Part shown: piece by piece, positions 15,688-24,520 of the stretch | How positions within the stretch are numbered: the first letter of the stretch is position 1 | How the letters are laid out: every line of letters begins with the position of its first letter | Translations under genes and position numbers: made by a program | DNA from: Pseudarthrobacter chlorophenolicus | Lineage (GTDB): Bacteria > Actinomycetota > Actinomycetes > Actinomycetales > Micrococcaceae | Reading direction: 5' to 3' | DNA: 64,000 bases | NCBI RefSeq assembly: GCF_000962805.1 | Contig: NZ_JZTW01000009.1 | Location: 1-64,000, forward strand | Notes under the pieces: generated by a model | The model's database searches: none | Told to the model about the DNA's origin: nothing | What the model saw: the letters and a program-made list of their open reading frames with translations, nothing else

Positions 15688-16314
15688 TCAGTTGGTTCCG
15701 GAGATTCCCGCGAGCAGCTGCTCGAAGGGAAGGGATTCCATGGGGGCCAGCTTGCGGCCCGGCTGCAGCCCTTCCAGGAGTTGCGAAAATTCGCCGGATG
15801 CCCGGTCCACCCTGCTTGCCAGGGAGGTGCCGGCGTCGCCCGCGGTGCCCCAGTCCTGCGGCCCGGCGAACACGGCCGTGGCCGCGATCCGGGTGCGGAG
15901 GTAGCTGAACAGGGGGCGCATGGCGTAGTCCAGGACCATCTGGTGCCGGTCCGTCCCGCCCGTGGCGCCGAGCAGGACCGCCTTGCCGTCAAGGGATTTG
16001 GGGTCCAGCACGTCGAAGAACGACTTGAAAAGCCCGCTGTACGAGGCGCTGAAGACCGGGGACACTGCGATGATGCCGTCCGAGGCTTCAACCGCGGCAA
16101 TCACGTCAGCCAGGTGCGGTGCCGCGTAGCCGGTGACGAAGTTGTTGGCGATGTCCACCGCCAGGTCACGCAGCTCGACGGTTTCCACTTCCGCGCCGTA
16201 TCCGGCGGCCTCCAGTTGCCGCTTGGCCGACGCCGCCAACTGGTCGGCAAGCAGGCGGCTCGACGACGGGACGCCGAGCCCGGCGGAAAGGACGGTGATG
16301 CGGCGGGTTTCCAT
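15688..16314 (-). CDS. NADPH-dependent FMN reductase (flavodoxin fold)
   Basis: A 208-aa flavodoxin-like oxidoreductase of the NAD(P)H:FMN reductase family. The FMN phosphate loop is near GLGVPSSSRLLADQL, and VSPVFSASYSGLFKSFFD matches the conserved flavin-contact region. It supplies reduced FMN to monooxygenases or reduces quinone-like substrates. The ATG at 16314 has AGGAGA 5 nt upstream; the frame opens upstream at 16359 but without a ribosome-binding site. A 20-bp near-palindrome lies about 30-50 bp upstream. Confidence 0.85.
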   Translation of the reverse strand: METRRITVLSAGLGVPSSSRLLADQLAASAKRQLEAAGYGAEVETVELRDLAVDIANNFVTGYAAPHLADVIAAVEASDGIIAVSPVFSASYSGLFKSFFDVLDPKSLDGKAVLLGATGGTDRHQMVLDYAMRPLFSYLRTRIAATAVFAGPQDWGTAGDAGTSLASRVDRASGEFSQLLEGLQPGRKLAPMESLPFEQLLAGISGTN

Positions 16315-16343
16315 GGCATTCTCCTGTTGCTGGTTCATAGATC

Positions 16344-16363
16344 GTACATGCATTTGCATCTAC
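16344..16363. promoter_or_regulatory. Palindromic operator upstream of the FMN reductase
   Basis: A 20-bp near-symmetrical site: GTA-c-ATGCA, a TT centre, and TGCAT-c-TAC. Only the single bases after GTA and before TAC break symmetry. It lies 30-49 bp upstream of the FMN reductase start, where a repressor would block the promoter. The length and symmetry suit a MarR- or TetR-type dimer; the regulator is not in the window. Confidence 0.55.
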
Positions 16364-16413
16364 TTGTTGAACAGGGGCTGCTTACGGAGTATTCCCGGCA
16401 CGGGGTAGGAGAC

Positions 16414-17265
16414 CTAAAGCATGACGGTCCCGCGGATGCAGGTAGCGGAGTGGCCACCCACCCAGATGTTCGATCCCTCAGCGGAGATGTGGACCCGGCC
16501 TGCACGGCCCAGGATGGTGCCCTGCGCCGCCACGTAGTGCTCCGGCGCCCGCCCGGTGCCGATCAACCATTGGGCCGCGCCTGCGTTGAAGCTGCCCGTC
16601 ACCGGATCCTCCACCATGGCATCACCCGGAATGAAGGTCCGGACCTCGAAATCGGCGTCGCCACCCGGCTGGTGCGGGCCGATAACCCCGATCTTCAGGC
16701 TTCCCATGGCAGCCAGGTCCGGTTCGAGGGACAGAACCAGATCAGCAGATTCCAGCAATACGCCGATCCATTCGGGGCCGTTGACCAGCCAGGATGCGTC
16801 AAGGATGTCGGGCCCCGGCAGCCGAAGAGCGGCGGACAACTGCCGGCGGACGGAACTGTCCACGGGTTCGAAGCGGGTGAGCGGCGGCGCGGCGAAGGCG
16901 AGCCGTCCGCCGTCGCGCTTTATCCTCACCAGGCCAGCTCCGCATTCCTGCACCAGCCAGTCGGCTGACTTCGGGATACCGCCGGCCTCAAGCCAAGTAT
17001 GCGCCGACCCCAGCGTCGGGTGCCCGGCAAAAGGAAACTCCTCTGTGCCGGTGAAGATGCGTACCCGGTAATCCGCCTCAGGGTGTGTGGGCGGCAGCAG
17101 GAACGTGGTTTCGGAGAGATTCGTCCAGTTGGCGAAATGCTGCATCTGCCCCGCGGACAGGTCATCGGCGTCAACCACCACGGCCAGCGGGTTGCCGCGG
17201 TACGGTTCGGCGGAAAAGACGTCGGCCTGGTGGAACGGGCGGATTCGCATGCTCTGGTTGGTCAC
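16414..17265 (-). CDS. PhzF family isomerase-like protein
   Basis: A 283-aa PhzF/DapF-fold protein. It has the N-terminal FHQADVFSAEPYRGNPLAVV, the proposed catalytic Glu in TNLSETTFL (E52), and FAGHPTLGSAH, plus a C-terminal PVTGSFNAGAAQWL matching the second half of the fold. PhzF itself isomerises an intermediate of phenazine synthesis, but most bacterial homologues outside phenazine clusters have unknown substrates, and no phenazine genes are nearby. Confidence 0.9.
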   Translation of the reverse strand: MTNQSMRIRPFHQADVFSAEPYRGNPLAVVVDADDLSAGQMQHFANWTNLSETTFLLPPTHPEADYRVRIFTGTEEFPFAGHPTLGSAHTWLEAGGIPKSADWLVQECGAGLVRIKRDGGRLAFAAPPLTRFEPVDSSVRRQLSAALRLPGPDILDASWLVNGPEWIGVLLESADLVLSLEPDLAAMGSLKIGVIGPHQPGGDADFEVRTFIPGDAMVEDPVTGSFNAGAAQWLIGTGRAPEHYVAAQGTILGRAGRVHISAEGSNIWVGGHSATCIRGTVML

Positions 17266-17322
17266 CGGTGCAGGCTATCACCGGTGTGGCCGCACCCCGG
17301 ATGCGTCTGCAACACTACGTCC

Positions 17323-17745
17323 ATGGCAGAGAACAAGACCGCCCCCACCGGGGCTGACGTCAGCGCATTCCTGGCAGCAGTGGAACACCCGGTCCGCAGG
17401 GCCGACGGCTTCGAACTGCTGGAACTCATGCGGAACGTCACCGGACAGGATCCGGTGATGTGGGGACCCACAATCGTGGGCTTCGGCAGCTACCACTACA
17501 GGTACGCCACCGGCAGGGAGGGCGACTCGGCCGCAGTCGGATTCTCCCCGCGTAAGGCCAACCTTGCCCTCTACGGGCTGACGTACGGGCCCGACGCCGG
17601 TCCGCAGCTTGAAGCCCTCGGCAAGCACAAAGCCGGGGCCGCCTGCCTGTACATCAACAGGCTGGCAGACGTTGACCGCCAAGTACTGGAGGCCATGGTC
17701 AGGAGCGGCTACCAGCACGTCATGGCCGAACTCCACCGGCCCTGA
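17323..17745 (+). CDS. DUF1801 domain protein
   Basis: A 140-aa protein with the DUF1801 pattern: an N-terminal helix with FLAAVEHPVRRADGFELLE, then MWGPTIVGFGSYHYRY and SPRKANLALYGL. The fold is small and soluble; biochemical function is unknown. The ATG at 17323 is chosen because longer frames lack support. It is divergent from the PhzF-like gene (57-bp gap) and converges on rplI. Confidence 0.87.
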   Translation: MAENKTAPTGADVSAFLAAVEHPVRRADGFELLELMRNVTGQDPVMWGPTIVGFGSYHYRYATGREGDSAAVGFSPRKANLALYGLTYGPDAGPQLEALGKHKAGAACLYINRLADVDRQVLEAMVRSGYQHVMAELHRP

Positions 17746-17757
17746 CCGCAGATGCAA

Positions 17758-17794
17758 AAGACCCCCGCCGCCGTTATCCGGCAGCGGGGGTCTT
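17758..17794 (-). terminator. Rho-independent terminator of the rpsF-rplI operon
   Basis: An 11-bp stem (17758-17768 with 17784-17794) whose minus-strand reading ends GGGGGTCTTTTGC. It begins 16 bp beyond the rplI stop and probably also closes the convergent DUF1801 transcript. Confidence 0.8.
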
Positions 17795-17809
17795 CGGTGC
17801 AGTCAGAAA

Positions 17810-18262
17810 TTACTTTCCGGCTACGACGTCGAGTTCGATCACAGCGGCAACATCCTCGTGGAGACGGACGTTGGCCTGGTAGGAACCAACCGACTTGATG
17901 TGGACCGGCAGTTCAACCTTGCGCTTGTCGATGCTGCCCAGGCCTGCGGCCTCAACAGCGTTGGCAACGTCGGCCTGCTTGACGGTGCCGAACAGGCGTC
18001 CGGTTTCGCCGGCCTTGACTACCAGCTGGACAGGCTTGGACTGCAGTGCAGCGGCCTGCTTCTGAGCATCTTCCAGGGAAGCGTGTTCGCGGGCGGCGCG
18101 GGCAGCCTTGATGGACTCAACCTGCTTCTCGCCACCCTTCGTCCAGGTCAGGGCGAAGTTGCGGGGCAGCAGGAAGTTACGTGCGTAACCGTCCTTGACC
18201 TCGACAACATCGCCAGCAGCACCGAGGCCGGTGACTTCGTGGGTCAGAATGAGCTTTGCCAT
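17810..18262 (-). CDS. rplI: 50S ribosomal protein L9
   Basis: 150 aa, the normal L9 length, starting [31 protein letters not shown] with the conserved N-terminal RNA-binding domain GYARNFLLP, a long Lys/Ala-rich central helix, and a C-terminal domain with GRLFGTV. It binds domain V of 23S rRNA. It is the last gene of the rpsF-ssb-rpsR-rplI operon, 17 bp after rpsR. Confidence 0.98.
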   Translation of the reverse strand: MAKLILTHEVTGLGAAGDVVEVKDGYARNFLLPRNFALTWTKGGEKQVESIKAARAAREHASLEDAQKQAAALQSKPVQLVVKAGETGRLFGTVKQADVANAVEAAGLGSIDKRKVELPVHIKSVGSYQANVRLHEDVAAVIELDVVAGK

Positions 18263-18279
18263 GTTAGTAAATCCCTTCC

Positions 18280-18519
18280 TTAACCGCGGCCAGCGCCGGA
18301 GTAAGGCAGCAGGGCAACTTCGCGGGCGTTCTTGATTGCCTGTGCGATCTTGCGCTGTTCCTGGACCGTGACGCCGGTGACGCGACGGGCGCGGATCTTT
18401 CCGCGGTCGGAGATGAACTTGCGCAGCAATGCTACGTCCTTGTAGTCGATGACAGTGATGTCAGCGGCCTTCAAGGGGTTGGACTTTGGTTTGGGCTTAC
18501 GGAGTTCAGCCTTAGCCAT
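18280..18519 (-). CDS. rpsR: 30S ribosomal protein S18
   Basis: 79 aa with the conserved core [25 protein letters not shown]. No CxxC zinc motif is visible, so this is the zinc-independent form. It pairs with S6 on the platform of the 30S subunit. GGAGCTCC lies before the ATG, and a 9-bp stem-loop sits 24 bp further upstream. Confidence 0.97.
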   Translation of the reverse strand: MAKAELRKPKPKSNPLKAADITVIDYKDVALLRKFISDRGKIRARRVTGVTVQEQRKIAQAIKNAREVALLPYSGAGRG

Positions 18520-18542
18520 CGTGGAGCTCCTATTCTAGGGAG

Positions 18543-18564
18543 CCCGTGGATATTGATCCACGGG
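18543..18564 (-). other. Stem-loop in the ssb-rpsR gap
   Basis: A perfect 9-bp stem (18543-18551 with 18556-18564) with a 4-nt loop, located just upstream of the rpsR ribosome-binding site inside the operon. It could be a processing or translation-control element. No other feature is seen in the 127-bp gap. Confidence 0.5.
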
Positions 18565-18646
18565 ATGGTGGTGGTCCGACGGCGATGCCCGCCACAGTGC
18601 CCACAGGCACCATGATGAGGTCCCGACGCCGGGCCGAGATGATTTT

Positions 18647-19225
18647 TTAGAAGGGCGGTTCGGAGTCGGGGCCGTTGCCCCAGCCACCTGCATTGGAGAC
18701 GCCGGGCGTTGCCCAGGGATCGTCCTGTGCAGCCTGCTGGTTGCCGCCGCCACCCCAGTTGCCGCCGGAGTTGCCGCCCTGGTTTCCACCAGAGTTGCCG
18801 CCTCCAAAGCCACCGCCGCTGTTGCCGCCGCCGAAGCCGCCGCCACCCTGGCCGCCGGAGCGCTGGGTGCGGTTGACCTTGGCGTTTGCGTAGCGCAGGC
18901 TGGGGCCGATTTCGTCGACCTCAAGCTCGATAACGGTGCGCTTTTCGCCTTCTTTTGTTTCGTAGGAACGGCTCTTCAGGCGGCCGGTCACGATGACGCG
19001 CATGCCCTTTGTCAGGGACTCCGCGACGTTCTCGGCCGCTTCACGCCACACCGCCGCGCGGAGGAACAGGGTTTCCCCGTCCTTCCACTCGTTGGACTGG
19101 CGATCAAAGGTGCGCGGGGTGGAAGCGATGGTGAAGTTCGCTACTGCCGAACCTGACGGTGTGAACCGCAATTCCGGGTCATTGGTGAGATTACCGATGA
19201 CCGTAATGGTGGTCTCGCCTGCCAT
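18647..19225 (-). CDS. ssb: Single-stranded DNA-binding protein
   Basis: 192 aa. An N-terminal OB-fold (about residues 1-120, [20 protein letters not shown] with [12 protein letters not shown]), a long Gly/Asn-rich flexible linker, and the acidic tip DSEPPF that recruits replication and repair partners. It coats single-stranded DNA as a tetramer. Its position between rpsF and rpsR is standard for the operon. Confidence 0.97.
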   Translation of the reverse strand: MAGETTITVIGNLTNDPELRFTPSGSAVANFTIASTPRTFDRQSNEWKDGETLFLRAAVWREAAENVAESLTKGMRVIVTGRLKSRSYETKEGEKRTVIELEVDEIGPSLRYANAKVNRTQRSGGQGGGGFGGGNSGGGFGGGNSGGNQGGNSGGNWGGGGNQQAAQDDPWATPGVSNAGGWGNGPDSEPPF

Positions 19226-19298
19226 CTACTGCCTCCTTGTTCGATCCTGGGTGAAGATTCGAGTCCTGCGGGATGAAGAATGAAGAGTGATACCGAAA

Positions 19299-19604
19299 TT
19301 ACTCGGCAACAACCTTCTGCTCTTCGGGGCGGGTGATCTTGGTGCGCATGATGGTCTCGTTAAGAGACAGCTGGCGGTCAAGTTCCTTGGCGGTTTCCGG
19401 CTTGGCGGTGAAGTTCACCACGGCGTAGATACCTTCGGACTTCTTCTTGATGTCGTAAGCCAGACGGCGACGGCCCCAGATGTCAACCTTTTCGATGGTT
19501 CCACCATCGTTGGTGATGACGTTCAGGAACTTCTGAAGCGACGGCTCAACGGTACGCTCTTCGACCTCGGGGTCGATGATTACCATCAATTCGTAAGGAC
19601 GCAT
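19299..19604 (-). CDS. rpsF: 30S ribosomal protein S6
   Basis: 101 aa starting [18 protein letters not shown], with the usual S6 ferredoxin-like fold and [14 protein letters not shown] chose the ATG at 19604 rather than the GTG at 19616, because an excellent AAAGGAGGT lies 11 nt before the ATG and abuts the GTG. It is the first gene of the operon. Confidence 0.97.
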   Translation of the reverse strand: MRPYELMVIIDPEVEERTVEPSLQKFLNVITNDGGTIEKVDIWGRRRLAYDIKKKSEGIYAVVNFTAKPETAKELDRQLSLNETIMRTKITRPEEQKVVAE

Positions 19605-19633
19605 ATGTGAACCCACCTCCTTTGGGCTAAGCG

Positions 19634-19652
19634 GTTACGGCATTTCCGTAAC
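19634..19652 (-). promoter_or_regulatory. rpsF leader hairpin
   Basis: On the minus strand GTTACGG and CCGTAAC form a 7-bp stem with a 5-nt loop, immediately upstream of the rpsF Shine-Dalgarno. The 3' arm starts with CCG. S6:S18 complexes autoregulate this operon in several bacteria through a leader stem with an unpaired CCG; whether this hairpin is such a site is uncertain. Confidence 0.4.
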
Positions 19653-19773
19653 AGGAGGTTCATTTGCGATTCCATGCAAGCCCCGCCGCCGGAACGGTGG
19701 CTGGGGCGCAGCACAGACTTCAATATCTTAGTGCATTTGGACGGGATAGGCGATTCGCGCTTGACTCAAGGCT

Positions 19774-19808
19774 AGAGCCCGTGCAGCCGGGATGGCAGCA
19801 CGGGCTCT
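19774..19808 (-). terminator. Hairpin after the permease gene
   Basis: Eleven-bp arms (19774-19784 with 19798-19808) and a 13-nt loop, starting 21 bp beyond the permease stop. No T-run follows on the minus strand, so it may be a Rho-assisted or stability hairpin. Confidence 0.55.
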
Positions 19809-19829
19809 CCTATGTGGAAAAGCAGCAGA

Positions 19830-21230
19830 TTACGACGCCGGGCCCGCCTTGGCCGGGACGTCGTCGGCCTGGCCTGCGGAGGCTCCGCGCCGGCGGTAGC
19901 GCAGGACTCCGACTGCCACCACCACCGCGGCAAGCGCCACGGACAGGAGCAGGGATTCGCGGGTGGAATCCAGGATGACCATGCCGATGAGCAGGGCAAC
20001 GATGCTGCCGATCGACAGCCAGGTCAAGTACGGGAAGAGCCACATCTTCAGGGCAAGGTCCTTGGCGGCGGCGCCCATCCGCTTTCGGAGGATCAGCTGC
20101 GAGGAGGCGATGACCAGCCAGACGAACAGCGCAATGGCACCGGAGGTGTTGACCAGGAACAGGAATACCGTGTCCGGTGCGATGTAGTTCAGGCCCACGG
20201 TGACGAAGCCGACGACCGTGGAGGCGAGGACCGCAGCGACCGGCACTCCGCGGCGGGAAATCTTTGTCCAGGACGAGGGGGCGTCGCCGCGCTTGGACAG
20301 CGAGAACAGCATCCGGCTGGCGGTGTAGAGCCCGGAGTTCAGGCAGGACAGGACCGAGGTCAGCACCACGATGTCCATGATGGTTCCGGCACCCGGAATC
20401 CCGAAGAGCTCAATGACGGCAACGTAGGGGCTCTTCGCCACGCTGGCATCGTTCCACGGCAGAAGGGTTACCACGATGGCGATGGAACCGATGTAGAAAA
20501 CGAGGATGCGCCAGACGGTGGACTTGACGGCCTTCTTGACGGCATCCACCGGGTTCTCTGATTCGCCGGCGGCAATGGTGGCAATCTCGGCGCCGAAGAA
20601 GGAGAACACCACTACCAGGATGCCGGCGAGGACAGCGCCGGGACCGTTGGGCATGAATCCGCCGTTGTTCAGCAGGTTGTCGAGGCCGGGTGCGGGGACA
20701 CCGGGCACGAGGCCCAGGATTGCCGCCACGCCGAACAGCAGGAACAGGATGATGGCCGTGACCTTGATGGACGCGAACCAGAACTCGAATTCCCCGTAGG
20801 ACTTCACCGAACCGAGGTTGGTCAGGGTGAGGAGGACCATCAGGATCAATGCCCAGACCCACTGGTCGATGCCCGGAACCCACCGGTGCATGATGGCTGC
20901 CCCGGCGGTGGCTTCGATACCCAGCACGATGATCCAGAACCATGCGTAGAGCCAGCCGATACTGAATCCGGCCCAGCGGCCCAACGCCTTGTCTGCATAG
21001 GTGGAAAATGAGCCGGTCTCGGGGTTTGCAGCGGCCATTTCACCGAGCATGCGCATCACCAGGATGACCACGATGCCTGCGGCCATGTAGGCCACCAGGA
21101 TGCCCGGGCCCGCCTGCTGGATGGCGGCACCGGATCCGACGAAGAGTCCGGCGCCGATGACGCCGGCGATGGCAATCATGGAAAGGTGCCGTGGTTTGAG
21201 CGATTTGGACAGTTGCTGGTCAGCGGGCAT
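19830..21230 (-). CDS. Amino acid permease (APC superfamily, GABA permease-like)
   Basis: A 466-aa transporter with about twelve helices. The first helix region RHLSMIAIAGVIGAGLFVGSG and the following GPGILVAYMAAG are typical of the AAT branch (GabP, AroP, ProY type). It imports an amino acid or GABA with H+; substrate not assignable. I chose the ATG at 21230 (MPADQQLSKSLKPRH), preceded by AGAAGGAC; the upstream frame is low quality. It is divergent from the LuxR-type regulator. Confidence 0.9.
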   Translation of the reverse strand: MPADQQLSKSLKPRHLSMIAIAGVIGAGLFVGSGAAIQQAGPGILVAYMAAGIVVILVMRMLGEMAAANPETGSFSTYADKALGRWAGFSIGWLYAWFWIIVLGIEATAGAAIMHRWVPGIDQWVWALILMVLLTLTNLGSVKSYGEFEFWFASIKVTAIILFLLFGVAAILGLVPGVPAPGLDNLLNNGGFMPNGPGAVLAGILVVVFSFFGAEIATIAAGESENPVDAVKKAVKSTVWRILVFYIGSIAIVVTLLPWNDASVAKSPYVAVIELFGIPGAGTIMDIVVLTSVLSCLNSGLYTASRMLFSLSKRGDAPSSWTKISRRGVPVAAVLASTVVGFVTVGLNYIAPDTVFLFLVNTSGAIALFVWLVIASSQLILRKRMGAAAKDLALKMWLFPYLTWLSIGSIVALLIGMVILDSTRESLLLSVALAAVVVAVGVLRYRRRGASAGQADDVPAKAGPAS

Positions 21231-21673
21231 GCGTGCGCCGTCCTTCTGGTTATTGCGTGGAGTTGGGGCTACTGGCGGCGGCGGAGGTTCCCCGGGGCCC
21301 TTCCAGTGCGTTGGATCACAAGTTTCTCCCACCCTAGACCCGCTCCGGCTTCGAGGATTATGTGCATCGGCACAAGCTCGCAGTATCCAAATCAGAACTT
21401 CCTCCAGCTGCGGACATCTGAAGGCATCAAAAGATGCATGCAGGGCAACACCGAAATCTCGAAGAAACGAGGCGTCCAATCTTGAGCCAATCCAGCGCCT
21501 ATTTGGATGGCAGCCCGAACTGCAGCCGCTATATATTCCTTTCTACGGCTGGGTTTCGCGCTGGAGGCGGGAACCAGCCGGGCCGGACCTCCGGGCGGGA
21601 CCGGCGGTACGGCTGCAGTGCCGGATGTACTCGCGCAAGAATGCGGTCTCGTTCTTCACAGGATGGGGACCTC
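21231..21673. other. 443-bp divergent intergenic region
   Basis: No gene is supported. It must hold promoters for the permease and the LuxR regulator. Visible elements are an inverted repeat TGTGC-atcg-GCACA (21361-21374) and an AT-rich TATATATT (about 21529-21536). No promoter pair with good spacing was found. Confidence 0.4.
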
Positions 21674-24367
21674 ATGTCTTTGGTAGGCCGGAGTAAGGAA
21701 CTGGACAGGATCCTGTCGGTGATTCGCGGACCCAAGGACTCCGCCCTGGTGGTGTCCGGCAGCAGGGGAGCAGGAAAATCTGCACTCCTTGCCGAAATCT
21801 CCGCCCTGTGCGACTACCCCACGGTGTTCCTCAGCGCCAGCACGTCCGAGTCCGACTGGCCGCTCTCCGGGATCACGGCCCTCCTGAACAGGATGGACGA
21901 CCCGGTCCTGAACAGGATCGCGGACGAGCTCCTGCGGGACGCGGCGGGCACCCTGAACGTCCCCGCTTTCTCGGCGACGCTCCTCGCCGGCCTGCTCCAG
22001 CGGTCGTCATCGCGGACGGTTATTGCCATTGACGACGCCGACCGGCTCGACCCCGGGAGCCAGGCAGTGATCGGTTTCCTGGCCAGGCGGCTGACCGGAA
22101 CCGACATTGCGCTGTTCCTCAGCGCCCGCGGCGCCCCGCACGACAGCCCCTTCAACGGACTGGAGTCGCTCGTACTAAGTCCGCTGAGCTACAACGAGAC
22201 GGTGCGGATGCTGGAGGCCATCCCCGCAAAGCAGGCCACGACGGCGGCCGCCCACGCGGTTGCCTCGGCCACCACGGGAAATCCGCTCGCCGCCGTCGAG
22301 CTTTACCACCACCTGCTTGAGCGGCAGGCCGACGGGAAGTACGCCATGCCCATCCCGTTGCCCTGCAGGGGCAGCTTTGAAACGGAATTTGCCGCGGTGG
22401 TGGGCCGGCTGACTCCGGTGGCACGCGGCATCCTCGACCTTCTCTCCCTGTCCTGCCGGACCGACATCGGAGCACTGGAACAGGTCTGCGGGGACGTATG
22501 GTCCGGCGTCGACGAACTGCTGTCCGAAGGGCTGGTCAGCCGAACGGGACCGCATCTGCAGATCCGCGAGCAGTTATTGCGGGGTTACGTCTTTTCCACC
22601 ATGACTCCTGCGGCCAGGACAGCCAGCCACCGTGCGCTGGCAAACGCGTCGGAGTCCTCTGATCCGTACGCGAGGCGCTGGCACCTGAGCTACACGGCGC
22701 TGGAGCGCCAAACGCCATTCAGCCTGCTGCGGCACGCGGTGGACCTGATCCGCGGCGGCGATGTGCCGTTCGCCGTCGAGTACGTTGAGCGGGCGCTGAC
22801 CCTCAACCCGTGGGAGGCCGAGACCGCTGCCCGCCTCGCGGCCATTGCCGAACTGCTCTTCAGCCTGGGCAAATTCGTTTATGCCCGCCGCTATCTGGAC
22901 TGGGCGCGCCGGGTCACCCACAATCCGGCCCTCATCCTGCGGCTGACCGGCCTGGCGTTCGAAATACAGTTTGCCCAGGGCGCTTCGGTGCGCTCCAGCA
23001 TGGTGGTGCGCCTGGCCAAGGAGTTCGGCCGGCACGACCCCGCCTTCACCGCGGCCCTGCTGGCCGGCGCAGCCCTCTACTACGCGGAACGGTGGGAACT
23101 GGCGGACGCAGCCGAGGTGCTCCGGTGCGGCGCCGGCTTCCGGGATGCGGCGTCACCCGAGTGCCTGGCCATCGCAGAACGGGCGCAGACCCTGGCAGGT
23201 TCCATCGGCGGGGACGCCGCCAGCCTTGCCCGCAAGCATGAGCCCGCCGGGGAAGCCCGGACACTGTGCCTGCTGGTGCAGGGCCGGGCCCTCAGCTACG
23301 CCGAGCGGTATGAGCACGCGGCGGAGGCCTTCGCCATGGTGCGCGGTTCCGTCGAGGCCGGTGACACCAACTGGCGGGAGTGCGCCATGTTCCTGGCAGT
23401 GGACAACGAGGTGCGGGCGGGCAACATCCGCGTGGCGGTCCGGCTCATCGACGAACTGGAAGCGCAGGAGCCTGAGATCAAGTACTTCCGCGGGATGCGC
23501 CACCTCTTCCGGGTGTGGCGGGCACACGCATTAGGGGACGAAGCCCAGGCCACCACGCACGCCACGGAGGCCCACCGGTTCGCAGCGTCCGAAAACCATC
23601 CCGCGCTCTCAGCCCAACTGGCAGCGATGCAGGGCCATTTTGCGCTCCTGCGGGGCGACCTGGCGGAAGCCTGCGCCCAGCTGTCCCGGGCCGCGGAAAT
23701 CGGGATGTGCTTCGGCAACCCTACCCTGCTCCGCTGTGAAGCGGACCTGGTGGAAGTCTTGGTGCGGCTTAACCGGCACCGTGAGGCAACGCTGGCCCTG
23801 CAGCGGCTGGAAAGCCGCTCCGTGGGCCTGCGGTCGCCCTGGCTGATGATGGCCGTGGCGCGGAGCCGCGCCATGCTCGCCGACGGGGAACAGTCCCTGC
23901 AGCTCTTTGCCCGGGCACTCGAAGCCAGGACCGGGCATGAATCGATCCTTGAGCGTGCCCGCACCCTGCTGTGCTACGCCGAACGACTCAGCGCTTTCGG
24001 ACGGCTCCGGGACGCGCGGGATGCGCTCATGCGCGCCAAGGTGATGTTCGACGAGGCCGGCGCAGATGCGTGGACCCAGCACGTGGATGTGCTGCTGCTG
24101 GACGAACGGGTGGAACCTGCCCGGCCGCAGGGCAACCCGGCCATGATGCTGCTGGCCGACCATGAACGTGCCTTGGCCCGGATGGTGGCGCGGGGGCTCC
24201 GCAATAAGGAGATCGCGGCAACCCTCTATGTGTCGGTCCGGACGGTCGAAGTGCGGCTGACGGCCATCTACCGGAAGCTCGGCGTGGAGTCCCGCGCGCA
24301 ACTGACAGCCCTTGCGAGCACGAAGGAACCGACGCCGTCGGAGCCGTACGTGCTGCCCGTCCTGTAG
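21674..24367 (+). CDS. Large ATPase-type LuxR regulator
   Basis: 897 aa. An N-terminal AAA/STAND ATPase domain with Walker A GSRGAGKS (residues 29-36) and Walker B VIAIDDADR, a long helical, TPR-like middle section, and a C-terminal LuxR HTH (ALARMVARGLRNKEIAATLY then VSVRTVEVRLTAIYRKLGV). Such proteins (LAL/MalT type) act as ligand-gated activators. I chose the ATG at 21674 giving MSLVGRSKELDRIL; the longer frame from 21434 lacks quality. It lies directly upstream of the polysaccharide locus on the same strand, so control of that locus is plausible but unproven. Confidence 0.9.
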   Translation: MSLVGRSKELDRILSVIRGPKDSALVVSGSRGAGKSALLAEISALCDYPTVFLSASTSESDWPLSGITALLNRMDDPVLNRIADELLRDAAGTLNVPAFSATLLAGLLQRSSSRTVIAIDDADRLDPGSQAVIGFLARRLTGTDIALFLSARGAPHDSPFNGLESLVLSPLSYNETVRMLEAIPAKQATTAAAHAVASATTGNPLAAVELYHHLLERQADGKYAMPIPLPCRGSFETEFAAVVGRLTPVARGILDLLSLSCRTDIGALEQVCGDVWSGVDELLSEGLVSRTGPHLQIREQLLRGYVFSTMTPAARTASHRALANASESSDPYARRWHLSYTALERQTPFSLLRHAVDLIRGGDVPFAVEYVERALTLNPWEAETAARLAAIAELLFSLGKFVYARRYLDWARRVTHNPALILRLTGLAFEIQFAQGASVRSSMVVRLAKEFGRHDPAFTAALLAGAALYYAERWELADAAEVLRCGAGFRDAASPECLAIAERAQTLAGSIGGDAASLARKHEPAGEARTLCLLVQGRALSYAERYEHAAEAFAMVRGSVEAGDTNWRECAMFLAVDNEVRAGNIRVAVRLIDELEAQEPEIKYFRGMRHLFRVWRAHALGDEAQATTHATEAHRFAASENHPALSAQLAAMQGHFALLRGDLAEACAQLSRAAEIGMCFGNPTLLRCEADLVEVLVRLNRHREATLALQRLESRSVGLRSPWLMMAVARSRAMLADGEQSLQLFARALEARTGHESILERARTLLCYAERLSAFGRLRDARDALMRAKVMFDEAGADAWTQHVDVLLLDERVEPARPQGNPAMMLLADHERALARMVARGLRNKEIAATLYVSVRTVEVRLTAIYRKLGVESRAQLTALASTKEPTPSEPYVLPVL

Positions 24368-24520
24368 GCCCCAAAGCCTGTAAATGCAGGTATCCGCAGT
24401 ATCCACACTGATCCCCGGACAGACCCACAAAGCCCCTTCTGAACCCCGCCGGGCCGGCATTTTGAAAGCTAGTTTTTCTTCACGGCCAGACGTCAGCGGA
24501 CATGCCGGGAAGGGGTCACC

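Noticed and set aside
16414..17265. Phenazine biosynthesis locus
   Set aside because: Only a PhzF-like protein is present; no other phz genes are nearby, and stand-alone homologues are widespread.
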